23,053 bases of DNA, taken from assembly GCA_047517485.1 (NCBI GenBank), contig JAKZSU010000236.1, positions 1 to 23,053 on the forward strand, written 5' to 3'. Below are positions 7,127 to 16,056 of the stretch, piece after piece (position 1 is the first letter of the stretch; every line of letters begins with the position of its first letter). This stretch comes from JAKZSU01 sp047517485 (GTDB lineage Bacteria > Pseudomonadota > Alphaproteobacteria > UBA7887). Both the position numbers and the translations under genes were made by a program. The notes under the pieces are model-generated. The model was not told the DNA's origin and did not search any database. It saw only the letters and a list, made by a program, of their open reading frames with translations.

Positions 7127-7777
7127 ATGTCGTCAAAAGCGATGAGCGGCCGCGATGCCGACCCGGCGCCTTATTGGCGCGACGCTTGTCAGGCGTTGAG
7201 TGACGCCGATCCCGTGCTTGGCGCGATGATCGAGGCGGCGCAAGGATCGGTTTTGCGCCCCCGCAACGATCCGTTCTTTTCCTTGGCGCGCTCGGTGGTG
7301 GGCCAGCAAATCTCGGTGATGGCGGCGGAATCGGTGTGGCGGAAATTGGTCGCCCAATGTGCCGCGATCACGCCGCAAGCCTTCGCCGAGCAAAGCGCCG
7401 ACGAGTTGCGCGCCTGCGGGCTTTCGCGCCAGAAAGTGACTTACATGCACGGCCTGGCGGCGCATTTCCTTGACGGCGGCGTCAATGCGGACGCCTGGCC
7501 GGACATGGACGACGAGGCGATCATCAAGCAGCTCACCGCGGTCAAGGGGATCGGCCGCTGGACCGCGGAAATGTTTCTCATTTTCCATCTGTTGCGACCC
7601 GACGTCATGCCGGTCGGCGATATCGGCATCCAGAAAGCGATCGCCAACCATTACGCCGGCGGCACCCGGCCGGGGCCCAAGGAAATGATCGCGATCGCCG
7701 AAAAATGGCGGCCGTGGCGTTCGGTCGCGGTGTGGTATTTGTGGCGAAGTCTGGACGCGGTGCCCGTCGAGTATTAA
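7127..7777 (+). CDS. DNA-3-methyladenine glycosylase II family (AlkA-like, HhH-GPD)
   Basis: 216 residues. It removes alkylated bases from DNA as the first step of base excision repair. The helix-hairpin-helix is LTAVKGIGRWTAEMF at about 136-150, followed by the catalytic aspartate D165 in MPVGDIGIQKA. The region FFSLARSVVGQQISV (50-64) is the conserved start of the HhH-GPD domain. It lacks the N-terminal AlkA domain of E. coli AlkA (282 residues), like many short bacterial AlkA/MagIII-type enzymes, and has no iron-sulfur cysteine cluster. The ATG at 7127 is preferred over an in-frame ATG at 7064 because GGAGAACGG precedes it and the upstream residues look like non-coding sequence; the ATG at 7142 is also possible. 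Confidence 0.9.
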   Translation: MSSKAMSGRDADPAPYWRDACQALSDADPVLGAMIEAAQGSVLRPRNDPFFSLARSVVGQQISVMAAESVWRKLVAQCAAITPQAFAEQSADELRACGLSRQKVTYMHGLAAHFLDGGVNADAWPDMDDEAIIKQLTAVKGIGRWTAEMFLIFHLLRPDVMPVGDIGIQKAIANHYAGGTRPGPKEMIAIAEKWRPWRSVAVWYLWRSLDAVPVEY

Positions 7778-7961
7778 AAGGACGGCGATTTAGGGTGTCT
7801 GAAGCGTTGTTTTACGCGCCCCTTTGCGATTCGAACAAACGTTTGATATTGTCCCGGCCGCTTTTCCGGTTTCACCGCGTCGAACTTGGATTCGGTGGCG
7901 AGGACCGCGGCGGATAATCGCTGCCACCATCGACAGCCAAGTAGATAAGAGACAGACCCCT
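7778..7961. other. longest intergenic stretch, presumed promoter region of the RND efflux operon
   Basis: These 184 bases hold no gene that can be supported. A GATAAT hexamer at 7913-7918 resembles a -10 element, but the nearest TTGG-type -35 is about 21 bases away, too far for a standard sigma-70 promoter. An AAGAGA stretch at 7948-7953 lies close enough to the adaptor start at 7962 to act as a weak ribosome site. No operator palindrome was recognised. Confidence 0.35.
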
Positions 7962-9113
7962 ATGCACACTATGACGACGCCGGCACGCCGGCTGGGATTT
8001 TCTTGTTTTCTGGCGGCGGCGACATACGCTCTCTCCGCGCCGGCCACCGCGCAGGGCGCCGCCTTGGTGGGTGTCGATGAAGTCCGCCGCGAGCCGTTGG
8101 CGCAGACGCAACCGGTGATTGGCCGCTTCGTCGCGCGCCAGGCCGGCGATGTGGCGGCACGGACCGCCGGTTCGGTGACCGAAATGCGGGTCCTGATCGG
8201 CGATCGCCTGACCAAGGGCGACATCATCGCGGTGCTCGATATCGACCGTTTGACCTGGCAGCGCGACCTCGTCGCCTCGACCGCGAAAGAAATGGCGGCG
8301 CTGGTCGAAAGTGCCAACGCGCGCCTGGTCAAACAGCGGCAAAATCTCGCCCGCCTCGAAGGCATTCGCAGCTCGGCCGCGTTCAGCCAAGCGCGCTATG
8401 ACGACGCGGTTCAGGATCTGCTAACCGCGGAAAGCACGGTCTCGGCGGCCGGCGCGGTGCGGGCGCGGGTGCGCGCCAATCTCAAAATCGCCGAGGACGA
8501 TCTCAAACACGGCAAAGTGGTGGCGCCCTACAATGGCGTGGTGAGCCGGCGACATACTGAAATCGGCGCCTACGTGAATGTCGGTGATGCGGTGGTCTCG
8601 CTGGTCAACGAGAGCGATCTTGAGATCGAGGCCGATGTTCCCTACACCCGAATAGCCGGCCTGCAGCCCGGCACCATCGTCACCGTGACATTGTCGGATT
8701 CGAGTTCGCACAATGCGGTGGTGCGCGCGGTCGGCGCCGAGGAAAACGCGATGACGCGGACCCGCCAGGTGCGATTCACCCCCGATATCGTCGGCACGTC
8801 GGTGGCCAACGCGGTCGGCGAATCGCTGTCGGTCATGCTCCCGCTCGGCGCGCCGCGCGAAGTGGTGACTGTTCACAAGGACGCGATCTTGAAGCGACAG
8901 GGCCTGTCCCTGGTGTATGTGATGGGCGAAGATAGCACCGCGCAAGTTCGACCTGTCGAACTTGGCGAGGCGGTCGGTCCGCGTTTCGTGGTGCTCGGCG
9001 GCGTGGTCCCCGGCGAGCAAGTGGTGGTTCGCGGCAACGAGCGCTTGCGACCCGGCCAAAGCATTATGGTTGGCGAGCCCGAAGTGGCCGAAGAAGCAGC
9101 CGGAGAAAGCTGA
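7962..9113 (+). CDS. RND efflux periplasmic adaptor (membrane fusion protein)
   Basis: 383 residues. An N-terminal signal peptide (RRLGFSCFLAAATYALSAPATA) puts the protein in the periplasm. Then come a split biotinyl-lipoyl domain (ARTAGSVTEMRVLIGDRLTKGD and later VVAPYNGVVSRRHTEIGAYV), a helical hairpin between them, a beta-barrel region and a C-terminal membrane-proximal domain. Adaptors of this family link the inner-membrane RND pump to a TolC-like outer-membrane channel; no channel gene is in the window. The ATG at 7962 is chosen because the signal peptide begins there (7971 is an equal alternative), while an in-frame ATG at 7824 would add a non-secretory extension. Its TGA overlaps the pump start. 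Confidence 0.91.
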   Translation: MHTMTTPARRLGFSCFLAAATYALSAPATAQGAALVGVDEVRREPLAQTQPVIGRFVARQAGDVAARTAGSVTEMRVLIGDRLTKGDIIAVLDIDRLTWQRDLVASTAKEMAALVESANARLVKQRQNLARLEGIRSSAAFSQARYDDAVQDLLTAESTVSAAGAVRARVRANLKIAEDDLKHGKVVAPYNGVVSRRHTEIGAYVNVGDAVVSLVNESDLEIEADVPYTRIAGLQPGTIVTVTLSDSSSHNAVVRAVGAEENAMTRTRQVRFTPDIVGTSVANAVGESLSVMLPLGAPREVVTVHKDAILKRQGLSLVYVMGEDSTAQVRPVELGEAVGPRFVVLGGVVPGEQVVVRGNERLRPGQSIMVGEPEVAEEAAGES

Positions 9114-12100
9114 TGAATATAATTGGCGGCTCCATTCAACGCCCGATCGCGGTGATTTCCGCGGTCCTGATGGTGATCATTTTCGGAATGATCGCGCTTC
9201 AACGCATCCCGATCCAGCTCGCGCCGGACGTCAACAAGCCGGTGATCACGATCAGGACGATCTGGCCCGGCGGATCCCCGTTCGAAATCGAGCGCGAAAT
9301 TCTCAACCGCCAGGAAGAGAAACTCAAGGGCCTCGACGGCCTGGTTGAAATGGAGGGCTCGGCGCAGGACGGGCGCGCCGAAATCAAGCTTGAGTTCAAT
9401 ATCGGCGTCAATATGGATCGCTCGGTCCTGCTGGTCGCCAACCGGCTCGACCAAGTGGAACGGTACCCCGACGAGGCCCTGCGTCCGACGATCTCAACCA
9501 CCGGCCTGTCCGACAATCCGATCGCCTGGTTCATTATCACTCGTTCGGCGGGCAACGAACGCGCGATCGAGTCCTATGGCGACTTCATGGATGACGTGGT
9601 CCGCGAACGCCTGGAGCGCGTTACCGGGGTGGCCGCGACCAACGTCTATGGCGGTAGCGAACGCGAATTACGAATCATTATCGACCCTGATTTGATGGCG
9701 CAATACGGCTTGACGGTTGATGGCGTGGTGCGCTCGCTCCGACTCGCCAACGCCTCGTTCTCGGCCGGCGACGTGGAAGAGGGTAAGCGCCGCTACGTGG
9801 TGCGTATCGAGGGCGAATTCGAGACCGTCAAGCAAGTGACGGATGTCGTCCTGACCAGTGCCGAGGATCGCGCCACTGGCCGTATTGGCCGCGTTACGGT
9901 GGGCGACATCGCCGAAGTCCGCTTCACCTACAAGGAAGCCCGCGCCTATATTCGCTTCCTCGGCGAGGATTCGCTGGCGGTCAACGCGGTGCGCGCGAAC
10001 GGCGCCAATGTCATCGAGACGATGGAAGGAATTTATGCGGCGGTCAGAAATCTCAACGAGCAACTGATCCCCGAAGCCGGCCTGGTGATGCGTCAGGTCT
10101 ATGACGAGACCACCTACATCAAATCCTCGATCGATCTAGTGCGGCAGAATATCTGGGTCGGCGGGACCTTGGCGGCGATCATCCTATTGATCTTCTTGCG
10201 TTCGCTGCGCGCCACCCTGATCGTATCGCTGGCGATACCGATTTCGGTCATTGCCGCCTTTGTCGCGATGGCGGCGATGGGTCGGTCGATCAATGTCATA
10301 TCGCTCGCCGGCATCGCCTTCGCCGTCGGCATGGTGGTCGATGCCGCGATCGTGGTCCTGGAAAATATCTATCGATACCGCGAAAAGGGCATGCCCCCGG
10401 CCGAAGCCGCGTTCAAGGGCGCGACCCAGGTGTGGAGCGCGGTGATGGTGTCGGCGCTGACCACGGTGCTGGTGTTCATTCCGATCCTGATCATGGAAGT
10501 CGAGGCGGGGCAATTGTTCCGCGATATCGCGGTCGCGATTTCGGTCGCCGTCCTGGCGTCGCTGGCGGTGTCGATCACCGTGATACCGGCGCTGTCGAAA
10601 GCGTTGCTCAAAAAATCGAACATTAGCGAGTCGCGCCTCAGACTGCCGATTATCGACCAGTTCGGAAGCGCCATTGCCGCCCTATTCATGGGCTATTCGA
10701 AAACCATCATACGGAGCCGTGTCGCGTCGATCATCATCGTCGGCGCCTTGGTCACCGGCACCGCCCTCGGAGCGTATACGTTCCTTCCCAAGCTCGAGTA
10801 TTTGCCGGAGGGCAACCGCAATCTGATCTTCGGAATCATGATCCCGCCACCGGGATACAATCTCGACACGATGGCCGAAATGGGTCGCCGGGTGGAAGAC
10901 CGGGTGCGGCATTTGTGGGGCAGCGAAACAGGACCGGAGCCGGTTCCCGGCGGGCCGCCGAAAATCCGTAATTATTTCTTTGTCGCTTTCGCGGCGCGCA
11001 CCATTTTTGGCGCCGGCACCTATCCGGAAACCGCGGATCGTGTTGCCGAATTGATCAAGCCGCTCAAGGATTCGCTGGCCGGCGAGCCAGGCACGATTGG
11101 GTTCTTCACCCAGCCGAGCTTGTTCAGCCGCGATATTGCTGGCGACCGAGCGATCAAACTCGATATCTCCGGCCCCAATCTCGAAGATGTCGTGGCAACC
11201 GCGCAGCGTGCTTTTGGTATGACCATTAGCCCAGGGGTTTTGCCGTTCCAGGAAGGCAACCAGATCCGACCGCTACCGGGACTGGATCTCGGTACGCCCG
11301 AATTACGGGTCGTTCCGGACCGTGTGCGTCTTGCGGACGCTGGCGTATCGGCTCAGACACTTGGACTCAGTATCGATGCTTTTAACGACGGTTTGCGGAT
11401 CGCCGAACTCACCATCGACGGTCGCCTCACGGACATGATCTTGCGCGGGCCGGAAGATAAAATCGACCGCACCCAGGGTATCAGTAACTTGCCGGTGGTC
11501 ACCGAAAGCGGACAAATCGTCCCAGTAAGCATGCTGGCGGACGTGATCTTGACCGCCGGCCCGGCCGAGATCCGCCATTTGGAACGCGAACGCACGATCA
11601 CCCTTGAGATCAAGCCCAAGCGCGACCTATCACTCGAAGAGGGGATCGATATCGTGCAAACCAAGGTCATGGATCCGCTCTTTGCTGGCGGATTGCCCGC
11701 CGGGGTGTCGCTGCGCATGTCGGGCTCGGCGGCGGAATTGGACATCACTTTTGAAGCCATGATGACCAATCTGGTGGTGGCGATTGTGATCGTCTATTTG
11801 CTGATGGCGGTGTTGTTCGAAAGCTTCGTCTATCCGTTCGTGATCATGCTGTCGGTGCCCCTCGCCGCGGGCGGCGGCGTGCTCGGATTGTCGCTCCTCA
11901 ACATGTATCTGGAATCGACCGGTGGCGGCCATCAGTCGCTCGATATGTTGACCCTGCTGGGCTTCATCATTCTTGTCGGCATCGTGGTTAACAACGCGAT
12001 TCTGCTTGTCGACCAGTCGCTTCAGCATATGCGTGAAGAGGGCATGGGAACGCACGAGGCAATCACCGAGGCGACGCAAAACCGGCTCAGACCGATCTTC

Positions 12101-12322
12101 ATGTCGACCCTGACCAGCGTCGTCGGCATGTTGCCGCTGGTGCTGTTTCCCGGCGCCGGGTCAGAGTTGTATCGCGGCCTGGGATCGGTGGTGGTCGGCG
12201 GGCTGTCGCTGTCGGCCATCCTCACCATGCTGATTGTCCCACCGATGTTGGCGATTTTCCTGCCCAAACGCGACTCGGTCGCGGCGGCGGAAACCGTGGC
12301 CCTGCGCGAGGCCGCCGAATAA
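9113..12322 (+). CDS. RND-family efflux transporter permease (HAE1/AcrB-like)
   Basis: 1069 residues, slightly longer than AcrB (1049). It has the typical pattern of one transmembrane helix, a large periplasmic loop, six helices, a second loop and a final helix bundle. It overlaps the adaptor by one base, so the two make one transport unit exporting drugs, lipids or other hydrophobic compounds. In helix 4 the motif VGMVVDAAIVVLENIYRY keeps one aspartate (D410, AcrB D407) but has alanine (A411) at the place of AcrB D408. In helix 10 GIVVNNAILLVDQ has asparagines N960/N961 where AcrB has the essential K940. The proton relay is therefore of the non-AcrB type seen in other RND subgroups. Substrate unknown. 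Confidence 0.93.
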   Translation: MNIIGGSIQRPIAVISAVLMVIIFGMIALQRIPIQLAPDVNKPVITIRTIWPGGSPFEIEREILNRQEEKLKGLDGLVEMEGSAQDGRAEIKLEFNIGVNMDRSVLLVANRLDQVERYPDEALRPTISTTGLSDNPIAWFIITRSAGNERAIESYGDFMDDVVRERLERVTGVAATNVYGGSERELRIIIDPDLMAQYGLTVDGVVRSLRLANASFSAGDVEEGKRRYVVRIEGEFETVKQVTDVVLTSAEDRATGRIGRVTVGDIAEVRFTYKEARAYIRFLGEDSLAVNAVRANGANVIETMEGIYAAVRNLNEQLIPEAGLVMRQVYDETTYIKSSIDLVRQNIWVGGTLAAIILLIFLRSLRATLIVSLAIPISVIAAFVAMAAMGRSINVISLAGIAFAVGMVVDAAIVVLENIYRYREKGMPPAEAAFKGATQVWSAVMVSALTTVLVFIPILIMEVEAGQLFRDIAVAISVAVLASLAVSITVIPALSKALLKKSNISESRLRLPIIDQFGSAIAALFMGYSKTIIRSRVASIIIVGALVTGTALGAYTFLPKLEYLPEGNRNLIFGIMIPPPGYNLDTMAEMGRRVEDRVRHLWGSETGPEPVPGGPPKIRNYFFVAFAARTIFGAGTYPETADRVAELIKPLKDSLAGEPGTIGFFTQPSLFSRDIAGDRAIKLDISGPNLEDVVATAQRAFGMTISPGVLPFQEGNQIRPLPGLDLGTPELRVVPDRVRLADAGVSAQTLGLSIDAFNDGLRIAELTIDGRLTDMILRGPEDKIDRTQGISNLPVVTESGQIVPVSMLADVILTAGPAEIRHLERERTITLEIKPKRDLSLEEGIDIVQTKVMDPLFAGGLPAGVSLRMSGSAAELDITFEAMMTNLVVAIVIVYLLMAVLFESFVYPFVIMLSVPLAAGGGVLGLSLLNMYLESTGGGHQSLDMLTLLGFIILVGIVVNNAILLVDQSLQHMREEGMGTHEAITEATQNRLRPIFMSTLTSVVGMLPLVLFPGAGSELYRGLGSVVVGGLSLSAILTMLIVPPMLAIFLPKRDSVAAAETVALREAAE

Positions 12323-12323
12323 A

Positions 12324-13484
12324 ATGAGCGTCAGTGCCATCGCCCAACGCCCCGCGACAATCGCCGCCGGGCTGGCGGCGGCGGTGGTTATGATGATTTC
12401 CGTTACGCCGGACGCGAAGACGCCGGCCTTGTTTTTGGTCGGCCTCGCGCTCGGGGTCACCCTCTACCATGCGGCCTTTGGCTTTACCGGCGCCTATCGC
12501 CGGGCGATCGTCGAGCGCGATGTCTCGGGTGTCGCCGCGCAGGCTTTGATGCTGGCCGCGGCGATGCTGCTGTTCGCGCCGATCTTGGCGGCGGGCAGCG
12601 TGTTTGGGCACGGGGTCAGCGGCACCGTCGCCCCGGTCAGCGTGTCGATGGCGTTCGGCGCCTTCCTGTTCGGCATCGGTATGCAGATCGGCGGCGGCTG
12701 CGCCTCGGGCACCCTGTTCACCGCCGGCGGCGGCGACGTACGGATGATGTTGGTGCTGGTGTTTTTCTGTGTCGGCGCGTTTTGGGGCAGTCTCGATCTC
12801 GCCTGGTGGGCGACCTTGCCCAGCTTGGGCCGAATCTCGCTCGCCGAGACTTGGGGCTGGGAAATCGCGATCCTGATCCAACTCTCCGCCTTGGTTTTCA
12901 TTTATGGCGCGTTGCGCCTGATCGGCGGACGCCACAAACGACCGTTGTGGCCGGCGGACGGTTTCAGCTTCAATCAACTGCTGAGAGGACCGTGGCCGCT
13001 GTTACTCGGCGCCGCGCTGCTCGCCGTCCTTAACTGGGTCACGTTGTTGATCGCCGGTCACGCCTGGTCGATCACCTGGGGGTTCTCGCTGTGGTCGGCG
13101 AAGATCGCGGCTGCGTTAGGTTGGGATCCGGCGACCAGCGGTTTTTGGAGCGGCGATTTTCAAGCAGGCGCGCTGGCGCGGCCGATCCTCGCCGACACCA
13201 CTTCGGTGATGAACATCGGCATCCTTATCGGCGCGATGGCCGCCGCCGCCCTCGCCGGCAAGCTGGCACCGCGTTTTCGCATCGGCGCGCGGCCGCTGAT
13301 CGCCGCCGTGGTCGGCGGTCTGGCGCTGGGTTACGGCGCGCGCCTCGCCTATGGCTGCAATATCGGCGCGTTTTTCTCCGGGGTGGCGTCGACCAGCCTG
13401 CACGGCTGGGTGTGGATCCTCGCGGCGATCCCCGGAAATATCGTCGGCGTGCGCCTGCGACCGCTATTTGGCCTGTCGGTCTAA
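12324..13484 (+). CDS. YeeE/YedE-family membrane protein (putative thiosulfate / sulfur-compound transporter)
   Basis: 386 residues with about nine to eleven hydrophobic segments. Two conserved cysteine loops are visible: GGGCASGTLF (C126) and YGCNIGAFFSG (C345). These match the cysteines of the inverted repeats in YeeE/TsuA, where they pass thiosulfate through the membrane. The first-repeat cysteine found near the N-terminus in many members is replaced here (HAAFGFTGA, 49-57). The ATG at 12324 lies 2 bases after the pump stop, so it is probably co-transcribed with the RND genes; the in-frame ATG at 12234 would lie inside the pump gene and is rejected. No TusA or other sulfur-transfer gene is nearby. 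The family is confident; the substrate is inferred. Confidence 0.86.
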   Translation: MSVSAIAQRPATIAAGLAAAVVMMISVTPDAKTPALFLVGLALGVTLYHAAFGFTGAYRRAIVERDVSGVAAQALMLAAAMLLFAPILAAGSVFGHGVSGTVAPVSVSMAFGAFLFGIGMQIGGGCASGTLFTAGGGDVRMMLVLVFFCVGAFWGSLDLAWWATLPSLGRISLAETWGWEIAILIQLSALVFIYGALRLIGGRHKRPLWPADGFSFNQLLRGPWPLLLGAALLAVLNWVTLLIAGHAWSITWGFSLWSAKIAAALGWDPATSGFWSGDFQAGALARPILADTTSVMNIGILIGAMAAAALAGKLAPRFRIGARPLIAAVVGGLALGYGARLAYGCNIGAFFSGVASTSLHGWVWILAAIPGNIVGVRLRPLFGLSV

Positions 13485-13507
13485 CACCAAATTGCTATAA
13501 GGCCCGC

Positions 13508-14965
13508 ATGGACCCGATCCCTCTAGGCGCGATCCCCGCCCATTACGCTGCCCGCTTCGGCCCCGACCGTATCGCGCTCACCCATCCCGAGGGCGCGCTG
13601 ACCTGGGATGAACTCGACCGGCGGGCCAACCAACGCGCCCGCGCGCTCGGCCAGGCCGGCGTCGGCGAGAACGATTATGTCTGCATCGCGCTGCCCAACG
13701 GCAACCATTTTTATGAAACCAGTTTTGCGATCTGGAAGCTCGGCGCGACCCCCCTGGTGGTGTCGTCAAAGTTGCCGATCGCCGAGCTCAAAGCGATTGT
13801 CGAGCTTGGCGAGCCCAAGTTGGTGATCGGTGCCGAGACGGCGGATCTTCCCGGATTTCGCTGTCTTCCGGCGGATTTCAGCGCCCAAAAGTTTTCTGAT
13901 GATCCAGTTCCAGTTCGCATCGCAACGCATTGGAAAGCCATGACAAGTGGCGGATCTACCGGGCGCCCAAAAATCATCGTCGATCACAATCCCGCGGCGG
14001 TGACGCCGGACGAAGACTTCCTGTTCATGCCGCGCGATTCTTGCGTTCTCAATCCCGGACCCCTCTATCACAACGCGCCGTTCGTCTTCGCCCATCACGG
14101 CCTGTTTCGCGGCAATCACGTGGTCGGCATGGCTCGCTTCGACCCGCTCGAATCGTTGCGCCTGATCGAGAAGCATCGCGTCACCTGGGTGATGATGGTG
14201 CCGACGATGATGCAGCGGATATGGCGACTGCCCGAGGCCGAGCGCGCGGCGATCGACATGTCGAGTCTCGATATCGTCAGCCATGTGGCGTCGCCGATGC
14301 CGGCGTGGCTGAAGGAAAACTGGATCGACTGGTTGGGGCCGGACGTGGTCTGCGAGCTGTATGGCGGCACCGAGGCGACCGGCGCGACGTGGATCACCGG
14401 GACCGAATGGCTCGAACATCGCGGCTCGGTGGGCAAATGCGTCCGCGAGTCGCGGGTGCGCATTCTCGGCGAGAACGGCAAGGATTTGCCGGCTGGTGAG
14501 ATCGGTGAAATCTATATGATGCCGGCCGGCGGTTACGCCACGACCTATCACTACATCGGCGCCGCGCGCCGCGAGACCACCGACGGCTGGGAGTCGCTCG
14601 GCGATATCGGCTGGCTCGACGACGACGGCTATCTCTACCTCGCCGATCGCCGCACCGATCTGATTCTCTCGGGCGGCGCCAATATCAATCCGGCGGAAGT
14701 CGAGTCGGCGCTCGGCGAACATCCCGGGGTCAATACCGCGGTGGCGATCGGCCTGCCCGACGACGATCTCGGACAACGGGTCCACGCCATCGTCCAGCCC
14801 CATCCCGATTGGGACGGCGCGGTCGACGAGGCCACCCTGCGTCCGTTCATGGAAGAACGCCTGGCGCGCTACAAAACGCCGCGGAGCTACGAGTTCGTCA
14901 CTTTCCCACTGCGCGACGACGCCGGAAAAGTGCGCCGTTCGCAATTGCGCGAAGAACGCATGTAG
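13508..14965 (+). CDS. acyl-CoA ligase (AMP-binding; short form resembling bile-acid/steroid-acid CoA ligases)
   Basis: 485 residues. It adenylates a carboxylic acid and transfers it to CoA. The phosphate-binding loop is MTSGGSTGRPK (145-155), the A5 motif is YGGTEATG, the A7/A8 motifs are SLGDIGWLDDDGY and ADRRTDLILSGGANINPAEVE, and the C-terminal A10 lysine is in DDAGKVRRSQLRE. The PLYHNAPF and VTWVMMVPTMMQRIWRLPEAER segments recall BaiB-like and steroid-side-chain ligases. The ATG at 13508 gives the standard N-terminus 23 bases after the YeeE-like gene; an in-frame ATG at 13091 would overlap that gene and is rejected. Codons between about 13880 and 13985 are visibly richer in A/T-ending triplets than the rest. 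Substrate not determinable. Confidence 0.88.
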   Translation: MDPIPLGAIPAHYAARFGPDRIALTHPEGALTWDELDRRANQRARALGQAGVGENDYVCIALPNGNHFYETSFAIWKLGATPLVVSSKLPIAELKAIVELGEPKLVIGAETADLPGFRCLPADFSAQKFSDDPVPVRIATHWKAMTSGGSTGRPKIIVDHNPAAVTPDEDFLFMPRDSCVLNPGPLYHNAPFVFAHHGLFRGNHVVGMARFDPLESLRLIEKHRVTWVMMVPTMMQRIWRLPEAERAAIDMSSLDIVSHVASPMPAWLKENWIDWLGPDVVCELYGGTEATGATWITGTEWLEHRGSVGKCVRESRVRILGENGKDLPAGEIGEIYMMPAGGYATTYHYIGAARRETTDGWESLGDIGWLDDDGYLYLADRRTDLILSGGANINPAEVESALGEHPGVNTAVAIGLPDDDLGQRVHAIVQPHPDWDGAVDEATLRPFMEERLARYKTPRSYEFVTFPLRDDAGKVRRSQLREERM

Positions 14966-14971
14966 CGGGGA

Positions 14972-15936
14972 TTATTCGGCGGCGGCGCGATAGTCCGCAA
15001 ACGCCATCGACATCGCCTCGTCGTATTCGCGCTTCAACGTTGCGACCAATTCGGCGGTGGTCGGCACGTCGTGGATATTGCCCACCCCCTGGCCGGCGCT
15101 CCAGACATCCTTCCAGGCCTTTTTCTCGCGATCGGGATTGGTTTCCTTATCCATGTTGATCGTCGGCTTGGGCGGCAGGTTTTCCGGATCGAGCCCGGCG
15201 CGCTCGAGGCTCGAGCGCATGAAGTTGCCTTTGATGCCGGAAATCGCGTCGGTGTAAATGATGTCGTTGGAGTCGGAGTCGACGATCATCTGCGAATAGC
15301 CAGCGCCGCCCTGGGATTCCTTGGTCGAGATGAAACGGGTGCCGAGATAGGCGAAATCGGCGCCCATCACTTGCGCCGCGGCGACCGACGCGCCGTCGGA
15401 AATCGCCCCCGCGAGGATCACCGTGCCGTCGTAGAATTCGCGCAGCTGGCGGACCATGGCGAACGGGTTGGTGGTGCCCGCGTGGCCGCTGGCGCCGGCG
15501 GAGACCAGGATCACCCCGTCGACCCCGGCTTGGATCGCTTTTCTCGCATGGTGCATGTGAATGACGTCGGCGAACACCAGGCCGCCATAGGCATGCACCG
15601 CGTCGACCACCGGCCCGGGATGGCCGACCGAGGAAATCACCAGCGGCACCCGGTGCTTGACGGTGGTCGCGATGTCCTCGTCGAGGCGGACGTTCGAACG
15701 ATGGACGATCAGATTGACGCCGTACGGCGCCGCGTCCGGCGTTGCCGCCAGCGCGTCCTTGATGGCCACCAGCCAGCGATCGAGTTCCTCGATCGGCCGG
15801 GCATTGAGCGCGGGAAAAGTGCCGACGACACCAGCGCGGCACGCCTCGATCACCAGTTCGGTCCCGGACACCGGGACATCGGCGCGGCGATCACCGGCAG
15901 GGTCAGTTTTCCGTCGAAAGCGGCAGGCATGGGCAT
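14972..15936 (-). pseudogene. nitronate monooxygenase (2-nitropropane dioxygenase family), broken by a one-base frameshift
   Basis: An FMN-dependent enzyme that oxidises nitronates such as propionate-3-nitronate. The ATG at 15936 follows a GGAG ribosome site and reads MPMPAAFDGKLTLPVIAAPM, the canonical family N-terminus, but this frame then stops 9 codons later. The rest (VSGTELVIEACRAGVVGTFPALNAR through SAGASGHAGTTNPF, LGTRFISTKESQGGAGY and onward) continues in the next frame. One base is missing near 15876: adding one makes APM-F-P-VSGTELV and turns 965 bases into 966 (321 residues). It may be a true pseudogene or an assembly/sequencing error. An intact reading would require starting out of frame at 15949 with nonsense residues. 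Its 3' end faces the convergent acyl-CoA ligase, 6 bases away. Confidence 0.85.
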
Positions 15937-16056
15937 GAGGGGACTCCAAAATTTCTCGCGCGGCAAATCCTTGACGCGGCGCGACGGTGAGTCAAGGGTA
16001 TGGCCCGACATGGCAGATACCGGACCGACGCAGGGTTCGAACCAAGGAGATTTTCG
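15937..16056. promoter_or_regulatory. divergent promoter region with an inverted repeat, upstream of the beta-oxidation operon
   Basis: These 120 bases separate the nitronate monooxygenase start from the acyl-CoA dehydrogenase start. They contain a perfect 6-bp inverted repeat, CTTGAC (15970-15975) and GTCAAG (15991-15996), 15 bases apart, whose left arm includes a TTGAC -35-like sequence. This arrangement could be a regulator binding site over a promoter, but no good -10 element is seen. AAGGAGA at 16044-16050 is the ribosome site of the dehydrogenase. Confidence 0.3.

Noticed and set aside
7945..7955. ATAAGAGACAG, identical to the last 11 bases of the Tn5/Nextera mosaic end
   Set aside because: Only 14 of the 19 mosaic-end bases match. 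The sequence lies in a normal upstream position before the efflux adaptor and could supply a weak ribosome site. Chance is more likely than adaptor contamination.
13766..14944. Long antisense frame opposite the acyl-CoA ligase
   Set aside because: The opposite frame has all AMP-binding motifs; the antisense translation shows none and is His/Arg-rich as expected for a shadow.
16034..16043. GGTTCGAACC, like a tRNA T-arm
   Set aside because: There is no acceptor stem, D-arm or anticodon arm around it; it is a short palindrome just before the acyl-CoA dehydrogenase ribosome site.
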